Shown here piece by piece: positions 43,462-51,905 of a stretch of 56,331 nucleotides of DNA. A model generated the notes under the pieces. It was not told the DNA's origin. It did not search any database and worked only from the letters and a program-made list of their open reading frames with translations. The stretch comes from DRGT01 sp035685445 (GTDB lineage Archaea; Thermoproteota; Nitrososphaeria; Nitrososphaerales; Nitrosopumilaceae): the NCBI GenBank assembly GCA_035685445.1, contig DASSAK010000016.1:1-56331 (forward strand), in the 5' to 3' direction. Within the stretch, counting starts at the first letter, position 1; every line of letters starts with the position of its first letter. The translations under genes and the position numbers were made by a program.

Positions 43462-44222
43462 TTAACTTGGGAAAAAATCTAGGTAAAAAAATTGCATTTT
43501 ATGTTATCTTGGTAGTAGTTTGGCAACTTGTTGCGTTTGCAGATATTTGGCCAAATAATATATTTCCATCACCAATTGAAGTTGCTGAAGACTTGGTGTA
43601 CAGCGCCTCTGATGGCAGTTTGTTTTATGGAATTGCCACAAGTATGTGGAGACTAGTAATTGGGTTGGCAATTGCAATTTCTGGAGGAATAGTTCTTGGA
43701 ATTTTTATGGCTAGAGTTGAGACTGTGAACCAAACAATTGGTTCACTTGTTTTAGGATTACAGTCAATTCCTTCTGTTGCATGGGTACCTCTTGCAATCT
43801 TGTGGTTTGGACTAACAGACGCAGGAATAATTTTTGTAACAGCTGTTGGTGCAATATTTGCTGTTACTATTAACACGTACAGTGGTGTGAAAAACATCGA
43901 TCCTCATTATATTGAAGCCGCACGAAACATGGGAGCAAAAGGTGATCAGCTAATTACAAGCGTATTGATTCCAGCTGCATTTCCATACATGATTTCTGGA
44001 TTCAAACAAGGATGGGCATTTGCATGGAGAGGAGTAATTGGAGCTGAGCTTTTATTCTCCTTTTTGGGATTGGGATTTTTGCTTAATGTTGGGCGACAAC
44101 TAACTGATGTTTCTCAGGTCATTGCAATAATGCTTGTAATTATGGGAATTGGAATTTTGATTGATGGCTTTGTATTCAAGCGAATTGAGAACAAAGTAAT
44201 GTCTAGATGGGGATTAAGATAA
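43458..44222 (+). CDS. ABC transporter permease, SsuC/TauC-like
   Basis: A 254-residue membrane protein with about six helices and the permease loop EAARNMGAKGDQLITSVLIPAAFP (quoted as EAARNMGAKGDQL), the EAA motif that contacts the ATPase. It begins at GTG 43458, overlapping the ATPase stop by four bases. It ends 6 bases before the structured element at 44228. Confidence 0.93.
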   Translation: MINLGKNLGKKIAFYVILVVVWQLVAFADIWPNNIFPSPIEVAEDLVYSASDGSLFYGIATSMWRLVIGLAIAISGGIVLGIFMARVETVNQTIGSLVLGLQSIPSVAWVPLAILWFGLTDAGIIFVTAVGAIFAVTINTYSGVKNIDPHYIEAARNMGAKGDQLITSVLIPAAFPYMISGFKQGWAFAWRGVIGAELLFSFLGLGFLLNVGRQLTDVSQVIAIMLVIMGIGILIDGFVFKRIENKVMSRWGLR

Positions 44223-44227
44223 AGGAG

Positions 44228-44280
44228 CCCAAAGAACCTGTATGAATTCTAGGTCTGGGCAGAGGCAAGCTCTTTGGGTA
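44228..44280 (+). ncRNA. Candidate structured RNA or terminator between convergent genes
   Basis: The 133-base gap between the permease and the MFS gene has an 8-bp perfect stem, CCCAAAGA (44229-44236) with TCTTTGGG (44272-44279), extended by a G-U pair. Inside is ACCTG (44237-44241) with TAGGT (44251-44255). GCCCA (44228-44232) can instead pair with TGGGC (44257-44261), so two exclusive folds exist. It could be a 3' regulatory element, a terminator or a small RNA. Strand is favoured + by G-U pairs only. Confidence 0.35.
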
Positions 44281-44355
44281 TTAAATGACTCCAGTATGTG
44301 GTTACAATTTTTTAGTTAATAGATAGGTGTTTGTCCAAATTGAACATCAAGTCAG

Positions 44356-45459
44356 CTATTTCTCTTTGATCTTGAGTGAAACCACAAACGCACAAACAAT
44401 TATCGCAATTGCAAAGTACATTACTGATACGTAGTTAAAGGCAAATGCGATAGAGCCTGCAATAACTGGGCCTACTACAGTAGCAATGGAAATAGTAGAG
44501 CTGAAAATTCCAGTAGATGTAGATCTTGGATTGTTTTCCATCAAATGTAAGTTGCCTCCTATGAACAGAAATGCCCATGTGGCGCCAACTAATGTCATGA
44601 ACGGCATTGCCATCCACCATTCTGTAATAAATGATAATCCCACAAATACAAACGTGGTTAACCCAATACCAATTTTGAATTTAGTGATATTTTTGATTTT
44701 AATTTTTCCTGCCATTAAATTCATTATAACAAATGCTGTAAGTGTGTTTGAAACATATACTATTGAAATTTCGTAAAGTTCTGCACCCATAATATCCATT
44801 AAAACAATTGGAAGTATGGTCCAAACAGACGTTGCACCAATATGACGCATTAAAAGTGAAAGAAACAAAAATTTATTTTTTGAAATAACCCCTCTTGTGA
44901 CTCCAACTCCTAATTGTTTCTCTGAAAGAGTGTTTGGCAGTTTGATAGTAACAAGTAATCCTGCAACAAAAAAACCACTACTGACAAGAAACATAATGTC
45001 TATGTTGTTTACAATTCCAGCGGCTACAATTCCTGCTAACCATCCCAAAGCATGAAATGAAATTATCGATGCAACTTTGGTTTTATCATTGCCTGATTCG
45101 TATGCGTATGCAATCATTGCTGGTATTGTCATACCGGATGTGATTCCTGCCCCTACTCTTGCAAGCAATAACAGCATTGTATCATCAGCAAAATAATGCA
45201 ATCCAAATGTTACTGCACAGCCAATAAATCCAATCCTAATGAATTGAAGCCTAACTCCTTTTTTGTCTGAAAGTCTTCCAAAATAAATCTCTGATAAAAT
45301 TTGTGCAAAACTAAATGATGCTACAATTATCCCAATTTCAAAAAGTGATTCAGTAACGTCTTTTGCTATGATTGGCATGAAAACAAAAATTATGGCAATG
45401 CCTGCATGTTGAAAAAAAGTCGCTCCTCTAACTAGATTTGAAATGCCAATAGACTGCAT
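44356..45459 (-). CDS. MFS transporter
   Basis: A 367-residue membrane protein with about 11-12 helices and the MFS loop signature IYFGRLSDKKGVR after helix 2. No substrate-specific motif is visible. It is short for the family but complete. It is convergent with the ABC operon; its function need not be linked to it. Confidence 0.85.
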   Translation of the reverse strand: MQSIGISNLVRGATFFQHAGIAIIFVFMPIIAKDVTESLFEIGIIVASFSFAQILSEIYFGRLSDKKGVRLQFIRIGFIGCAVTFGLHYFADDTMLLLLARVGAGITSGMTIPAMIAYAYESGNDKTKVASIISFHALGWLAGIVAAGIVNNIDIMFLVSSGFFVAGLLVTIKLPNTLSEKQLGVGVTRGVISKNKFLFLSLLMRHIGATSVWTILPIVLMDIMGAELYEISIVYVSNTLTAFVIMNLMAGKIKIKNITKFKIGIGLTTFVFVGLSFITEWWMAMPFMTLVGATWAFLFIGGNLHLMENNPRSTSTGIFSSTISIATVVGPVIAGSIAFAFNYVSVMYFAIAIIVCAFVVSLKIKEK

Positions 45460-45557
45460 AAGATATTCAAAAACAATTGCCTTGTCACCTAATTTGAAAT
45501 ATACTATGAAACTTGTTTGACTTTGTCTATATTGAATAAATTTTGTGTTGAGACTTT

Positions 45558-45662
45558 ATGGGAATGCTTGATTTATTCAAAACATGCCGTCATTGTGGCA
45601 GAGAATACATTGATTTGCAAAGCAGTTTTTGTTCAGAAGAGTGTGCATATGAGTGCTCTTGA
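45558..45662 (+). CDS. Small zinc-knuckle protein
   Basis: A 34-residue protein with CRHC (10-13) and CSEEC (25-29) plus a Cys near the end, suiting one zinc. It opens at ATG 45558, with a TATA-like CTATATTGA about 30 bases before. Its size and Cys spacing resemble small zinc-ribbon proteins of unknown function. Confidence 0.6.
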   Translation: MGMLDLFKTCRHCGREYIDLQSSFCSEECAYECS

Positions 45663-45716
45663 AATTAACGCAGTCAGGTAAAAGACATTAAACTGAAATT
45701 ATATCATAAAATAATC

Positions 45717-46664
45717 TTGGCTGAAAAAGAACCCTTCCTTTCTGCACTAGAACACCGAGTTTTACTTTTTGATGGAGCTATGGGTACTGAAATTCAAAAA
45801 TTTGATCCAAAACCAGAAGACTTTCCAAATGGACAGGATGGATTTAATGATGGTTTAGTAATAACTCATCCTGAATGGATTAAAAAAATCCATAAGAGCT
45901 ACTTGGATGCTGGGGCAGATTGCATTGAAACAAATTCATTTGGCTCTAACAAATTAAAACTAGATGAATATGGATTTGGTGATCAAACTGTTGAATTTAA
46001 CAAAAAGATTGCACATCTAGCCGTTAAGGTAGCTTCAGAATACAAAGACAAACCGAGATATGTTATTGGGTCTATGGGCCCATCAGGATTTTTGCCAAGC
46101 TCAAATGATCCGGATTTAGGACAAAAGCCATTAGATAAAATTAGAGAAGCATTTGAGTTGCAAGCTGAAGGCCTTATTCTTGGTGGAGTTGATGCATTGT
46201 TAATCGAAACAAGCCAAGATATTCTTGAGGTGAAATTAGTTATTGAAGCATGTCACAACGCAATGAAAAAAACTGGAAAAAAAATTCCTATTATTGCAAA
46301 TACTACACTTGATCAATATGGAAAGATGTTGCTTGGTACAAACATTCAAGCTGCCTATACCACAGTATCTGATATGGGAATTGATGTTTTTGGATTGAAT
46401 TGCTCAACTGGTCCAATTGAAATGACGCCAAGCGTTCAATGGCTAAATGAACAAAATAAACATCAATTGCTTGTTGTTCCAAATGCCGGAATGCCAGAAA
46501 ATCAAGGTGGAAAAGCTGTTTACAAAATGTCACCTGAAGATATGGCAAAAACTTTGAAAGATTTTCTAATAAAATTTCCTAAAGTGAGAATTATTGGTGG
46601 ATGTTGTGGAACAAACCCAAAACATATTGAATCTCTTAGGAAAGTTATTGACGAAAAAGCCTAA
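45717..46664 (+). CDS. Methionine synthase, homocysteine-binding (methyltransferase) part
   Basis: A 315-residue betaine-homocysteine methyltransferase-type domain that activates homocysteine by zinc. Zinc ligands are C229 (GLNCSTG) and C296-C297 (GGCCGTN). It matches the first module of E. coli MetH. The rest of MetH is encoded by the next gene, 47 bases downstream, so the two together form a split enzyme. It starts with TTG 45717. Confidence 0.9.
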   Translation: MAEKEPFLSALEHRVLLFDGAMGTEIQKFDPKPEDFPNGQDGFNDGLVITHPEWIKKIHKSYLDAGADCIETNSFGSNKLKLDEYGFGDQTVEFNKKIAHLAVKVASEYKDKPRYVIGSMGPSGFLPSSNDPDLGQKPLDKIREAFELQAEGLILGGVDALLIETSQDILEVKLVIEACHNAMKKTGKKIPIIANTTLDQYGKMLLGTNIQAAYTTVSDMGIDVFGLNCSTGPIEMTPSVQWLNEQNKHQLLVVPNAGMPENQGGKAVYKMSPEDMAKTLKDFLIKFPKVRIIGGCCGTNPKHIESLRKVIDEKA

Positions 46665-46711
46665 TCTGTTAAGGGTTAAGTATTTAGAAAAATCTTACAT
46701 CCTTTATCTTA

Positions 46712-49204
46712 TTGACAATTCCTAGAGTAAGTTCTGCACTAAAAGCAGTTGAGCTAAGACAACAACCAGCTCCTTTGATAATTGGTGAGCGAGTAAACAC
46801 TCAGGGCTCCAAAAGAGCAAAAAAATTGGTGCTTGCTGATGACTTTGATGGACTAGTCGACCTAGCTAGAACTCAAGTCGAAGAGGGTGCACATTGTCTA
46901 GATATTTGTGTCGCTACAACAGAACGTTCTGATGAAAAAGAATTCATGTTAAAACTGGTAAAAAAAATCAGCTTAGAAGTTGATGCTCCATTGGTGATAG
47001 ATTCTACAGATCCTGATGTAATAGAATCTGCAATTCAACAAATTCCTGGCCGTCCAATAATTAACTCTATTAATTTAGAAGGTGATGGAACGCGTTTTAA
47101 GAAATTAGCTCCACTAATGGCAAAGTATGGTGTACCAGCTATTGCGTTATGTATTGGTCCTAATGGAATGGCCAAAACTCCACAACAAAAAGTAGAAACT
47201 GCAGAACTGCTTTATGAAACTGGCAAAAAATTTGGTCTAAAACCTGAGCAATTTATATTTGATGTTCTTACCTTTACTCTTGCAACCGGAGAAGAAGAAT
47301 TTTTAGATGCAGGAAAAAATACTCTAGAAGGAATTAAACTTGTAAAAGAAAAATTCCCAGAATCTTTTACCGTTTTAGGACTAAGTAACATTAGTTTTGG
47401 CCTTGTACCTTATGCAAGAAAGATTCTCAATTCTGTATTTTTGCATCATGCAGTAAAGGCTGGCCTTGATATGGCCATTGTTAATGCTAAAGAAATCGTT
47501 CCATACGGGGAAATCAAAGAAGAAGAAAAAAAACTTGTTGAAGATTTAATCTTTAATCGTCATCCTGATGCACTATCTGAAGTCATAAAATACTTTGAAA
47601 AATTAACTCCTCAAACAACAGAATCAAAAAAAGTAGAAATTGATCCTTCATGGTCTGCTGGTAAAAAAACTAATTTCAGAATCATAAACAGACTAAAAGA
47701 TGGAATTCAAAATGAAGTAGTTTCTGCAATTGCAGAAAAATTACCTCAAAAAGATATTCTTGTAGAGAAGAATGGTGTCTTAAGACTTGATGCACCAAAA
47801 GAGGTAACTCATGATGCTGCAATTAAGACATTAAATGAAGACTTGTTGCCTGCGATGAAAATTGTAGGTGACAAATTTGGAGCAGGAGAATTGATTCTTC
47901 CCTTCGTTCTAAAATCAGCAGAATGCATGAAGGCAGCAGTTGGAGAGCTTGAAAAATATCTACTAAAGGAAGAAGGTTCAAGCAAAGGAAAACTTGTATT
48001 AGGAACTGTATATGGTGATGTACACGACATTGGAAAAAATCTAGTAAAGACAATTTTTGAAAACAATGGTTATACTGTTTATGACTTGGGAAAACAGGTG
48101 CCATTACAAAAATTTGTGGAAAAAATTGATGAGGTAAAACCAGATGCAGTGGGATTGTCTGCATTGTTAGTATCAACATCAAAACAAATGCAGTTTTTTG
48201 TAGAGCATGCACGAAAAAATAATTTTAATGTACCTGTTTTGTGTGGTGGTGCAGCAATAAACAGTAACTATATCAATAGAATTGCAAAACAAGATGGCAT
48301 TTATGAGCCAGGAGTTTTTTACTGCAACACCATGTTTGAAGGACTCAAAACCATGGATAAGCTCGTTTCAGATGAGAAACAAACTCTACAAAAAGAATGG
48401 AAAGATAAACTTGAGAAATGGAAAGAAACAACAACTACTACTGCTAGTACAGAACTACCACACAGTGGAATAAAACCGGTTGAACCTCCAATTCCGCCAA
48501 GTCTTAACAATCCAATTAGATTAGAATCTGATCAAATCAAAATGGATGAAGTGTGGCCATTAATTGATAAAAAATCATTATTCAAATTATCTTGGGGTCT
48601 TCGCGGAAAGGCAGGTGAAGAATCAGAGGCAGAACATGAGCGTCTTTTAGATGAATGGAAAATTCGAATTATTCGTGAAAAACTATTTGAGCCCAAAATT
48701 GTTTATGGATATTTCAAATGTCATAATAAGGATGGTAAGCTAGTAGTTGAACATCCATCAGGAGAAATAACTTTTGATTTTCCACGTTCCTCAAAAGAAA
48801 AACATCTCTGTCTTTCTGATTATTTTGGAAAAGATGACATTGTAGCATTTCAATCAGTAACTATAGGAAACAAAGTTTCAGAAATTATTGAAAAATGGAA
48901 TAAAGAAGACAAGTATACTGATGCATATTATCTTCATGGTCTTGGAGTAGAGGTTGCAGAAGCACTAGCAGAATGGACAAATCGCAGAATCAAATCAGAA
49001 TTAAAAATTGATGAAGATCGTGGACTTAGATATAGTTGGGGCTATCCAAGCTGTCCTGATGTTTCACAGCATAGTTTGGTTTGGAAGTTGTTAGAACCAG
49101 AAAAATCTGGAATGACATTAACAGAATCGGGGCAAATTATTCCAGAACAATCTACTGCTGCAATTGTAGTTCATCATCCTGAAGCAGAGTACTTTACTTT
49201 GTGA
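46712..49204 (+). CDS. metH: Methionine synthase, folate-, cobalamin- and activation domains
   Basis: An 830-residue protein holding modules 2-4 of cobalamin-dependent methionine synthase. A pterin-binding TIM barrel (~18-285; IIGERVNTQGS) is followed by the cobalamin cap and Rossmann domain with D436-x-H438-D439-x-x-G (GDVHDIGKN), His438 being the cobalt ligand, then a reactivation domain with R773 in RYSWGYPSCPD, which binds SAM. It lacks the homocysteine module, which the preceding gene supplies. It starts with TTG 46712. The presence of the reactivation domain fits a B12-making aerobe. Confidence 0.94.
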   Translation: MTIPRVSSALKAVELRQQPAPLIIGERVNTQGSKRAKKLVLADDFDGLVDLARTQVEEGAHCLDICVATTERSDEKEFMLKLVKKISLEVDAPLVIDSTDPDVIESAIQQIPGRPIINSINLEGDGTRFKKLAPLMAKYGVPAIALCIGPNGMAKTPQQKVETAELLYETGKKFGLKPEQFIFDVLTFTLATGEEEFLDAGKNTLEGIKLVKEKFPESFTVLGLSNISFGLVPYARKILNSVFLHHAVKAGLDMAIVNAKEIVPYGEIKEEEKKLVEDLIFNRHPDALSEVIKYFEKLTPQTTESKKVEIDPSWSAGKKTNFRIINRLKDGIQNEVVSAIAEKLPQKDILVEKNGVLRLDAPKEVTHDAAIKTLNEDLLPAMKIVGDKFGAGELILPFVLKSAECMKAAVGELEKYLLKEEGSSKGKLVLGTVYGDVHDIGKNLVKTIFENNGYTVYDLGKQVPLQKFVEKIDEVKPDAVGLSALLVSTSKQMQFFVEHARKNNFNVPVLCGGAAINSNYINRIAKQDGIYEPGVFYCNTMFEGLKTMDKLVSDEKQTLQKEWKDKLEKWKETTTTTASTELPHSGIKPVEPPIPPSLNNPIRLESDQIKMDEVWPLIDKKSLFKLSWGLRGKAGEESEAEHERLLDEWKIRIIREKLFEPKIVYGYFKCHNKDGKLVVEHPSGEITFDFPRSSKEKHLCLSDYFGKDDIVAFQSVTIGNKVSEIIEKWNKEDKYTDAYYLHGLGVEVAEALAEWTNRRIKSELKIDEDRGLRYSWGYPSCPDVSQHSLVWKLLEPEKSGMTLTESGQIIPEQSTAAIVVHHPEAEYFTL

Positions 49205-49284
49205 TGAAATAGCGTTTTATGTGTTCTAGTGCTAATTGTAACAAAAAACTCGTGTGGTATTTATGTGAAAAAACTGCAAGTTTC

Positions 49285-49379
49285 TTTGGAAGCTGACACA
49301 ATTCCCCAATGTCCGATGTCGGTTTGCCTGCAAGATGTACTTTCTTGCCGTGCAAAGGATGTCATAGTTGGCTTCCAAA
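49285..49379 (+). ncRNA. Candidate structured non-coding RNA after metH
   Basis: A ~95-base GC-rich island in an otherwise A/T-rich gap (49205-49458). A 13-bp helix pairs 49285-49297 with 49367-49379; two G-U pairs make it continuous only on the + strand. Inside, TTTGC (49323-49327) pairs with GCAAA (49352-49356), and GCAAGA (49330-49335) with TCTTGC (49343-49348) around a 7-base loop. A TATA-like TATTTATG at about 49257-49264 lies one promoter distance before the helix, and a T-run at 49380-49384 follows. No rRNA, tRNA, SRP or RNase P features are visible. Function unknown. Confidence 0.6.
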
Positions 49380-49458
49380 TTTTTCTATTTGTATAATATC
49401 TACAGGATTATCCAAATCTAATACAATTCCATAAATAATAGCACAAGTAAGTTTTGAT

Positions 49459-49599
49459 ATGTCAAGCATGAAATGCGTATCGTGTGGAATTGGATTCTTT
49501 TCTCCTACAGGTTCAGACAAATGTTCTAGGTGTACAGCTAAAGAATCCCATGAAACCGAAGGGAACGATCATTCTTGTGGTTGCGGCCATAGTCACTAA
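49459..49599 (+). CDS. Small zinc-ribbon protein with Cys/His-rich tail
   Basis: A 46-residue protein with CVSC (6-9), CSRC (22-25) and a tail HSCGCGHSH that could bind a metal such as nickel, copper or zinc. Starts at ATG 49459, about 80 bases after the candidate RNA. Family not recognised; archaeal zinc-ribbon proteins with a similar front exist but the metal-rich end is less usual. Confidence 0.55.
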   Translation: MSSMKCVSCGIGFFSPTGSDKCSRCTAKESHETEGNDHSCGCGHSH

Positions 49600-49632
49600 A
49601 AGCTATATTTTGATTTTTTATTAAATCACATA

Positions 49633-50388
49633 TTATTGCTTAAAGTTCTCTAATTCTTTTTTTACCCCACTAAAATCAGAAGGAGATGTAATTAGTACAT
49701 CCCCACACAAATTATGAATCTCTCTTACAAAATCCAAAAATCTATTCTGATAAGTGGACCAATCAAGCTTTAGAAAATCTGCTGATTTTTGATTTTTTTC
49801 AGACGGATACAATAGAATTGGAATAATCTTAAAGCCTTTGGGTTTGAGGTGTTTTACAATTTTTGAAATCTGCGCTTTTGAACCAATGACTTGGGTAATG
49901 AAACCAGTTGGTTTTGCATCTATTTTTTTTTGAATTTTTTCAAAATTGGGATTTGATGGTAAAGATAAGAAAAGATCAATTTTTGTATCAACATCCGATT
50001 CTTTCAAATGTTTTACAATCTGACTAGGAATCAATCCAGAGTTTTCTGGATTCTCGGAGGAAGGATCTCCTTGTAAAACTAAAACTCCATTTAATTTCAA
50101 CTCTATTGCTTCATTAACAATTTTTTCTATTTCAGAAATCTCTTTGTCTATAACTCTAAGACTGATTGTGATTTTCAAATCTGGAAAGTTTTTACGAATT
50201 AACTCACTTGCTTTAATTGGTGAAACTCTTTTTGTACCTAAAACTGAATCAGTGATATGTATGCCGTCACAAATTTGACTAATTTCTGATACTCTTTGTT
50301 TTAATTTTTCAAGTAAATTTTGAATTTCTTCTGATGATACTTCGTGGCTTGGTAATTTAGGAGGATTGATTTCATATAGTATAGTCAT
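49633..50388 (-). CDS. Methylenetetrahydrofolate reductase-like protein
   Basis: A 251-residue TIM-barrel protein of the MetF/MTHFR superfamily (YEINPPKLPS, GVLVLQGDPSSEN, GFITQ). MetF makes the methyl-pterin that methionine synthase uses. It is shorter than bacterial MetF (about 290) and the usual FAD-binding features are only partly visible, so the carrier (tetrahydromethanopterin or folate) and even the exact reaction remain open. It is near metH on the opposite strand. Confidence 0.75.
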   Translation of the reverse strand: MTILYEINPPKLPSHEVSSEEIQNLLEKLKQRVSEISQICDGIHITDSVLGTKRVSPIKASELIRKNFPDLKITISLRVIDKEISEIEKIVNEAIELKLNGVLVLQGDPSSENPENSGLIPSQIVKHLKESDVDTKIDLFLSLPSNPNFEKIQKKIDAKPTGFITQVIGSKAQISKIVKHLKPKGFKIIPILLYPSEKNQKSADFLKLDWSTYQNRFLDFVREIHNLCGDVLITSPSDFSGVKKELENFKQ

Positions 50389-50458
50389 GAAGATTTCTTA
50401 AATTAACGTGATTAAAACTTTAATGATAAATTCAATAATCTATTAGTGATTTTGAACT

Positions 50459-51019
50459 ATGATGAACTTGGAAGAAATTCGTCCATTATTATCTGGTGAA
50501 TTAACTACAAAACCAAACCCTGATGGAACAAAACTTGCATCAGTACTAGTGGTGATTTATGGTGATGAACCAAAAGTAATAATGACAAAAAAATCTGAAA
50601 TTTTAACAATTCATGCAGGAGAAATTTCGTTTCCTGGAGGAAAATGGGAAAAACAAGATGGTGACCTTTTAACTACTGCATTGAGAGAAACTAAAGAGGA
50701 AATTAATCTTGAAATAACTCCCAAACAAATTATTGGACAATTACAACCTGTTAGAACTTTAAACTCAGGATTTACAATAACTCCCTTTGTAGCAGTAGTT
50801 GACAACGTTCCAAAACTAAAAGATAATTTTGAAGTAGAATCTATTCTTCGTATCCCGCTAGAACCATTTCTAAAAACTTTAGAAGATGACCAAAATCCAA
50901 AACATCGTTCTATTCAGGAAATGTATATTTTCAAATTTAATGAACATGTTGTTTGGGGAGCTTCGGCAAGAATCCTAAAACAAATTACGGATATCTTTAA
51001 AAAAAATAATCTAATCTGA
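50459..51019 (+). CDS. Nudix hydrolase, CoA-pyrophosphatase-like
   Basis: A 186-residue Nudix protein. The box spans FPGGKWEKQDGDLLTTALRE-TKEEINL (residues ~58-84), with D-x-D-x-L-x-x-TALRE as in the CoA-pyrophosphatase group (NudL/YeaB) instead of a plain Ex7REUxEE. It likely cleaves CoA or a related diphosphate, but substrate is inferred from that sub-pattern. Two ATGs occur in tandem at 50459 and 50462. Confidence 0.85.
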   Translation: MMNLEEIRPLLSGELTTKPNPDGTKLASVLVVIYGDEPKVIMTKKSEILTIHAGEISFPGGKWEKQDGDLLTTALRETKEEINLEITPKQIIGQLQPVRTLNSGFTITPFVAVVDNVPKLKDNFEVESILRIPLEPFLKTLEDDQNPKHRSIQEMYIFKFNEHVVWGASARILKQITDIFKKNNLI

Positions 51020-51056
51020 GATTCATTTAAAAAGAGCTTGGCTGGCCTGTGACTTT

Positions 51057-51215
51057 ATGGCTGCACGTAAATCGTCTCCACGAAAAATAAGATTAATCAA
51101 AAAACAAAAGCAAGCCTCAGCTGTACCTGCTTGGGTCATTCTTAGAACACGAAGATCAGTTAGAACGAATCCAAAACGTAGAGCATGGAGACAAACTGAC
51201 GTGGAGGTTGGTTAG
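51057..51215 (+). CDS. rpl39e: Ribosomal protein L39e
   Basis: A 52-residue, highly basic protein of the large subunit. The L39e hallmarks are KIRLIKKQKQ, VPAWVILRTRRSVRTNPKRR (split here as VPAWVILRT and RTNPKRRAW). It is too short for most gene finders. It directly precedes L31e with no gap, as in many archaea. Confidence 0.96.
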   Translation: MAARKSSPRKIRLIKKQKQASAVPAWVILRTRRSVRTNPKRRAWRQTDVEVG

Positions 51216-51896
51216 TTGTCACAAGAACTTGAAAGAGTATATACAATAAACTTGGGTAAAGTTTTGCTTTCACCTGACAATCAAAGATCAAAACGTGCAA
51301 TTAACATGATTAGAGAATTTGCAAGACATCACATGAAAACAGAAGATGTTAGAATTGATGAAGATTTAGCACGTCAAGTTTGGAAAAGAGGAATTAAGCA
51401 TCCGCCAAGAAAGGTTAGGGTTAGAATGACAAAAACTGATGAAGGTTTTGTCCTAATTACACCTTATGAGGAGGAACTAGAAACTAAAGTAACTCCAGAA
51501 GAAAAACCAACAAAACTTGAGGAAAAAGATGAGGTAAAACCAAAAGAAGCAAAAGATGTATCTGAAGTTGAAGAGAAAGTAGAACAGGTTGCAGAAAAAC
51601 AAAAAGAAGAACCTGTCAAGGAAGAAAAACCAAAACTAGCAGGTTTTGTAGACCCTGAAAAAGATCCTCAACATTATGTTAACAGATACAATAAAGAAAA
51701 GAAATACAAAGATTGGTTCCACAAAAACTATCCTCAATATTCTTCAATTTATGAGGCGGTTGGATTGGAAGAACCAAAAGAAAAACCAAAGAAAGCTCCA
51801 GCTAAAGAAGAAAAACCAAAGAAAGCTCCAGCTAAAGAAGAAAAACCAAAGAAAGCTCCAGCTAAAGAAGAAAAACCAAAAAAGAAATCTAGTTAA
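51216..51896 (+). CDS. rpl31e: Ribosomal protein L31e with long repeat-bearing tail
   Basis: A 226-residue protein from TTG 51216. Residues 1-~88 are L31e (RVYTINLGKVLLSP, RSKRAINMIREFARHHM, PPRKVRVRMTK). Typical archaeal L31e ends there. The remaining ~138 residues are Lys/Glu/Pro-rich, with an island of ordinary sequence (DPQHYVNRYNKEKKYKDWFHKNYPQY) and three exact copies of KPKKAPAKEE near the end. The tail resembles low-complexity extensions and could bind RNA or a partner; no other function is evident. Confidence 0.93.
   Translation: MSQELERVYTINLGKVLLSPDNQRSKRAINMIREFARHHMKTEDVRIDEDLARQVWKRGIKHPPRKVRVRMTKTDEGFVLITPYEEELETKVTPEEKPTKLEEKDEVKPKEAKDVSEVEEKVEQVAEKQKEEPVKEEKPKLAGFVDPEKDPQHYVNRYNKEKKYKDWFHKNYPQYSSIYEAVGLEEPKEKPKKAPAKEEKPKKAPAKEEKPKKAPAKEEKPKKKSS
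51781..51870 (+). repeat. Three identical 30-bp tandem repeats in the L31e tail
   Basis: The unit begins AAAAACCAAAGAAAGCTCC and is 30 bases long, at 51781-51810, 51811-51840 and 51841-51870 without any base difference, then a partial fourth copy to about 51880. It keeps frame and encodes KPKKAPAKEE. Perfect identity suggests recent expansion and likely copy-number variation among strains. Confidence 0.95.
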
Positions 51897-51905
51897 AAAC
51901 TATTT

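Noticed and set aside
49285..49379. The candidate RNA as a minus-strand transcript
   Set aside because: A TATA-like stretch and T-run exist on that strand too, but the two G-U pairs of the main helix become A-C mismatches there.
51781..51870. Tandem repeats as a CRISPR array
   Set aside because: No spacers; the 30-base units are contiguous and in frame with the protein.
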